Shown: positions 60,713-64,000 of the stretch, piece by piece
Layout: every line of letters begins with the position of its first letter
How positions within the stretch are numbered: position 1 is the stretch's first letter
Origin: Streptomyces rhizosphaerihabitans
GTDB taxonomy: Bacteria > Actinomycetota > Actinomycetes > Streptomycetales > Streptomycetaceae
Direction: 5' to 3'
DNA: 64,000 nucleotides
NCBI RefSeq assembly: GCF_025399795.1
Contig: NZ_JAODTZ010000002.1
Location: forward strand, 248,001-312,000
The notes under the pieces: model-generated
Seen by the model: only the letters and a program-made list of their open reading frames with translations
Database searches by the model: none
What the model was told of the DNA's origin: nothing
Position numbers and translations under genes: made by a program

Positions 60713-61831
60713 GTGAGCGAGGCACTTGTCGCCTCCACGGCCCTCGCGGCGGACTCGTCCGCCGCGAGGGCCTCGGGGGCCCGTCAGTTCTGGCGGCGGC
60801 TGCGTGCGCAGCGTGCCGCCCTCGTCGCGGCGGCCGTCGTCGCGCTGCTCGTCCTCGTCGCGCTCGCCGCACCACTGCTCACGGCGATCGAGGGCCAGGA
60901 CCCCACCACGTACCACCCCTCGCTGGTGGACTCCGCGCGTGGCGGCGTCCCCGTCGGCCCACTCGGCGGCATCGGCGCCGACCACTGGCTCGGTGTCGAA
61001 CCCCAGACCGGCCGCGACCTGTTCGCACGCCTCGTGTACGGCGCCCGGGTCTCCCTCGGCGTCGCGCTCGCGGCGACGCTGGTGCAGGTCCTGATCGCCG
61101 TCGTCGTGGGCGTCGCGGCCGCGCTCGGGAAGCGATGGGTTGATCAACTGTTGAGCCGCATCACGGAGATCATCGTCGCCCTGCCGCTGATGATCATGTC
61201 GCTGGCGCTGCTGGCCATCGTGCCCGGCAGCTTCCCGCGTCCCGTTCTGGTCGCTCTCGTCATCGGCCTGATCGCCTGGGGCACGCTCGCGAAGATCGTG
61301 CGCGCCCATACGCTCACGCTCAAACAGCTGGACTACGTCGCCGCCGCGCGGCTCAGCGGCTGGGGCACCTGGCGGATCGCCCGGCGCGAGCTGCTGCCGG
61401 GCCTCGCCGCCCCGCTCATCACGTACTCCGCGCTCCTCGTGCCGGCGAACATCGGTGTCGAGGCCGCCCTGTCGTTCCTCGGGGTCGGCGTGAAGCCCCC
61501 GACGCCGTCCTGGGGACAGATGCTGACCGCCGCCGACGTCTGGTACCAGGCCGCGCCGCAGTACCTGCTGCTGCCCGCCGGCGCGCTCTTCGTCACCGTC
61601 CTCGCCCTGACCGTCCTCGGCGACGGCGTGCGCGTCGCCCTCGACCCGCGCGCGGCCTCCCGCCTGCGCGTCGGCACGGGCCGCAGAAGCGAGGCCAAGG
61701 CCGACGCGAGCACGGACACACCTGCCGGCGGCGCGGACCTGCCCCGGCAGGACGCCGGAACGCCCCCGCAGGGCACGGCCGTACCCCGGCCGGGCGCGCC
61801 CGCCGACGAGACCAAGGAGGCCACGGCATGA
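60713..61831 (+). CDS. Peptide ABC transporter permease, DppC type
   Basis: A 372-aa membrane subunit. Membrane helices begin at AALVAAAVVALLVLVALAAPLL. The EAA loop is around LKQLDYVAAARLSGWGTWRIARREL, and SFLGVGVKPPTPSWGQML is typical of DppC/OppC. The last ~60 residues are a Pro/Ala/Asp-rich disordered tail. GTG 60713 is 4 bp after the SBP stop. In this operon the C-type permease precedes the B-type, the reverse of the first operon. Confidence 0.92.
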   Translation: MSEALVASTALAADSSAARASGARQFWRRLRAQRAALVAAAVVALLVLVALAAPLLTAIEGQDPTTYHPSLVDSARGGVPVGPLGGIGADHWLGVEPQTGRDLFARLVYGARVSLGVALAATLVQVLIAVVVGVAAALGKRWVDQLLSRITEIIVALPLMIMSLALLAIVPGSFPRPVLVALVIGLIAWGTLAKIVRAHTLTLKQLDYVAAARLSGWGTWRIARRELLPGLAAPLITYSALLVPANIGVEAALSFLGVGVKPPTPSWGQMLTAADVWYQAAPQYLLLPAGALFVTVLALTVLGDGVRVALDPRAASRLRVGTGRRSEAKADASTDTPAGGADLPRQDAGTPPQGTAVPRPGAPADETKEATA

Positions 61832-62826
61832 GCGGCTTCGGCGGGTTCGTCCTGCGCCGCGCCCTCGGCACCGCGGTCACCCTCCTCGCCATCTCGGTGA
61901 TCATCTACGTCGTGTTCTACGCCACCCCCGGCAACGTCGCCCAGATCACCTGCGGCCCGCGCTGCTCACCCGTCCAGGTGCGCCAGGTCGCCGAGCAACT
62001 TCATCTCGGGGACCCGCTGTACGTGCGCTACTGGCACTTCCTTGAGGGGATCCTCGCCGGCCAGGACTACTCGACGGGCACCTCCGTCCAGCACTGCCCG
62101 GCGCCCTGCCTCGGGCTGTCGTACCAGACCGACCAGCAGGTCACGCGGCTGATCCTGACGAAACTGCCGGTCAGCCTGTCGCTGGTGTTCGGCGCGATGG
62201 TCGTATGGCTGGTTCTCGGCGTCGGCACCGGCGTGCTCTCCGCCTGGCGGCGCGGCCGGCTCAGTGAGCGGGTGCTGACCGGTGTCACCCTCGCCGGTAC
62301 GGCGACGCCCGTCTTCGTCATCGGCCTGATCCTGATGATCGTCGTCTGCGGCCAGCTGGAACTGCTGCCCTTCCCGCAGTACGTGAACTTCTCCGACGAC
62401 CCCGAACAGTGGGCGTGGAACCTGCTGCTCCCCTGGCTCTCGCTGGCCCTCGTCGAAGCCGCCGCGTTCGCCCGGCTGACCAGGTCCTCGATGCTGGAGA
62501 CGCTGGCCGAGGACCACATCCGGACCTTCCGCGCGTACGGCGTGGGCGAGCGGTCGATCATCGGGCGGCACGCCGTCCGGGGAGCGCTCGCCTCGATCAT
62601 CGCGCTGAACGCCAACACCTTCGGGTCGGCGGTCGGCGGCGCGGTGCTCACCGAAACACTCTTCGGACTGCCCGGCATCGGCCAGGAACTGGTGCACGCG
62701 GTGAACGTCGTCGACCTTCCCGTGGTCGTCGGCATGGTCCTGGTCATCGGCTTCTTCGTGGTCATCGCCAACGCCGTCGCGGACGTGCTCTACGCGGTGG
62801 CCGACCGACGGGTGGTGCTGGCATGA
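61828..62826 (+). CDS. Peptide ABC transporter permease, DppB type
   Basis: A 332-aa membrane subunit with the OppB-like N-terminal helix (GGFVLRRALGTAVTLLAI), an outer segment with four cysteines (QITCGPRCSPVQ, QHCPAPCLG), and the EAA loop (EDHIRTFRAYGVGERSIIGRHAV). The cysteine pairs outside the membrane may form disulphides. ATGA overlaps link it to the upstream permease and to the downstream ATPase gene. Confidence 0.92.
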   Translation: MSGFGGFVLRRALGTAVTLLAISVIIYVVFYATPGNVAQITCGPRCSPVQVRQVAEQLHLGDPLYVRYWHFLEGILAGQDYSTGTSVQHCPAPCLGLSYQTDQQVTRLILTKLPVSLSLVFGAMVVWLVLGVGTGVLSAWRRGRLSERVLTGVTLAGTATPVFVIGLILMIVVCGQLELLPFPQYVNFSDDPEQWAWNLLLPWLSLALVEAAAFARLTRSSMLETLAEDHIRTFRAYGVGERSIIGRHAVRGALASIIALNANTFGSAVGGAVLTETLFGLPGIGQELVHAVNVVDLPVVVGMVLVIGFFVVIANAVADVLYAVADRRVVLA

Positions 62827-64000
62827 GCGACTCTTCCCCGACTCCTTCCACGATTGCCTCAGCGGCCCCTTCCCCGGCTTCCGCTCCGGCCTCTTCCCCG
62901 GCTTCCGGCCCGGCCTCTTCGCAGGCTTCCCCCGCGGCCCCTCTGGTCGAAGTGAGCGACCTGGTCGTCGACTTCGGAGACCTGCGCGCCGTCGACGGGC
63001 TCTCCTTCCGGCTGGAGAAGGGCGCCGCGCTGGGCCTGGTCGGCGAGTCCGGCTCGGGCAAGTCCACCGTGGCGTCGGCCCTGTTGGCGCTGCACCGGGG
63101 CACCGGAGCGCGTGTCGGCGGCACAGTCGGCGTGGCCGGCATCGACGTACAGCGGGCATCCGACGACGAACTGCGTCGGCTGCGCGGCGGAAAGGCCGCC
63201 ATGGTCTTCCAGGATCCGTTGTCCTCCCTCGACCCGTACTACGCGGTCGGCGACCAGATCGCCGAGGTGTACCGGGTGCACACCAAGGCGTCCCGGCGAG
63301 CGGCACGCGCGCGTGCGGTGCGGGTACTGGACCGCGTCGGCATCCCCGACGCGGCACGCCGGTCCCGCTCGCGCCCGCACGAGTTCAGCGGCGGTATGCG
63401 CCAGCGCGCCCTCATCGCCATGGCGCTGGCCTGCGAGCCCGAGCTCCTGATCGCCGACGAGCCGACCACGGCCCTCGACGTGACCGTCCAGGCCCAGATC
63501 CTCGACCTGCTGCACACCCTGCGGCAGGAGACCGGAACGGGGCTGCTGCTGGTTACCCATGACGTCGGGGTCGCGGCCGAGAGCGTCGACGAGATCCTCG
63601 TGATGCGTCACGGGCGCGCGGTCGAGCACGGGCCGGTTGCCGCCGTCCTCGGCGCACCCCGGGAGCCGTACACTCGCGAACTCCTCGGCGCCGTCCCCCG
63701 CTTGGACACACCTCGGGCCGTCAAACGGACCCGGTACGAAATCGGCGCCGGACCGGACGCGGGCGACGGGTCCGGCGACGGCGGCATCGGACCGGGCGGA
63801 GGCGCACGGCCTGTCGCGAACGGCGCCGGACCGGACCGAGGCGCACGGCCTGCCGGGGACGACGGGCCGGCCGGGGGCACGGGCTCGCTCGCGGGGACCG
63901 ATCGGGTCGGGGAACGCGGCCCGGCCGGGGAAACCGGCCAGGTCGGGGGCGTCCGGTCGGGCGACGTCGTCCTCGAAGCGGTCGGGCTCCGGCGGGAGTT
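62823..64000 (+). CDS. Peptide ABC transporter ATPase, DppD-DppF fusion, truncated by window end
   Basis: An open frame from ATG 62823 runs to the window edge (392 codons and on). A 40-residue Ser/Pro/Ala-rich repeat start precedes a complete DppD-type ATPase: Walker [10 protein letters not shown], signature FSGGMRQR, Walker [13 protein letters not shown], switch LVTHD. After a ~90-residue Gly/Asp/Pro-rich linker, a new ATPase domain begins (GDVVLEAVGLRRE) where the sequence ends. It therefore looks like a fused DppD-DppF protein. It lacks the usual oligo_HPY cysteines before the linker. Confidence 0.88.
   Translation, partial: MSDSSPTPSTIASAAPSPASAPASSPASGPASSQASPAAPLVEVSDLVVDFGDLRAVDGLSFRLEKGAALGLVGESGSGKSTVASALLALHRGTGARVGGTVGVAGIDVQRASDDELRRLRGGKAAMVFQDPLSSLDPYYAVGDQIAEVYRVHTKASRRAARARAVRVLDRVGIPDAARRSRSRPHEFSGGMRQRALIAMALACEPELLIADEPTTALDVTVQAQILDLLHTLRQETGTGLLLVTHDVGVAAESVDEILVMRHGRAVEHGPVAAVLGAPREPYTRELLGAVPRLDTPRAVKRTRYEIGAGPDAGDGSGDGGIGPGGGARPVANGAGPDRGARPAGDDGPAGGTGSLAGTDRVGERGPAGETGQVGGVRSGDVVLEAVGLRRE

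Noticed and set aside
1..64000. Biosynthetic gene cluster, prophage or integrative element
   Set aside because: No PKS, NRPS, integrase, transposase, phage structural or tRNA-att features were found; content is conserved chromosomal core.

Overview
The window is about 72% GC, with dense, strongly GC3-biased genes, frequent GTG starts and 4-bp GTGA/ATGA overlaps. Protein sequences (MshB mycothiol enzyme, DUF3117, DUF3107, DUF3152, SigE-RseA-HtrA-TatB) place it in a high-GC actinomycete chromosome, almost certainly Streptomyces, in the conserved core rather than an arm. I see no rRNA, tRNA, IS element, prophage or CRISPR array.

Layout. 0.2-5.9 kb: a five-gene oligopeptide ABC importer (SBP, two permeases, two ATPases). 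6.0-12.6 kb: an S9 peptidase on the minus strand, a 64-aa membrane protein, mshB, a DUF6113-like membrane protein and a 731-aa membrane-anchored PG_binding_4 protein. 12.7-16.4 kb: an ABC-2 exporter coupled to a DesK/DesR-like two-component system, preceded by a 21-bp direct repeat and a 14-bp palindrome. 16.4-19.6 kb: TPR protein, SirB1-like protein, GNAT enzyme. 19.7-28.8 kb: fdxA-dapC, a secreted small protein, a membrane-anchored lysozyme-like protein, dapE, a LOG-family protein, a FolP2-type DHPS homologue, a small membrane protein, tag, an enoyl-CoA hydratase, DUF3117. 29-34.6 kb: O-methyltransferase facing sigE-rseA-htrA-tatB. 34.9-41.7 kb: a hypothetical, mrp, DUF1003, a soluble MgtE-N/CBS protein, a lipoprotein, a hypothetical and corA. 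From memory, the gene order from mshB to corA broadly follows the M. tuberculosis Rv1170-Rv1239c region.

42-50 kb: SUFU-domain protein, MFS transporter, zinc-ribbon protein, PHP phosphoesterase, MarC protein, a 50-aa protein behind a sigma-R-type promoter, NYN nuclease-like protein, alpha/beta hydrolase. 50-58.6 kb: DEAD-box helicase with a recently duplicated basic tail, ferritin-like protein, small membrane protein, DUF3107, TetR regulator, acidic protein, alpha/beta hydrolase and a DUF3152 metzincin-like protein. This resembles the second conserved actinobacterial block (Rv3207c-Rv3211). 58.7-64 kb: a leaderless uORF ending Cys-Cys-stop, then a second peptide ABC importer whose two ATPase domains appear fused. 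That gene runs off the right edge.

The most unusual signals are: an O-methyltransferase that seems to start at ATT; the leaderless cysteine-ended uORF; a sigma-R-type promoter for a 50-aa protein; an autoregulatory-looking ECF promoter in front of sigE; a 255-bp near-perfect tandem duplication in the helicase; several intergenic tandem repeats with a 21-23-bp period; and a set of genes with a TANNNT box placed for leaderless transcription.
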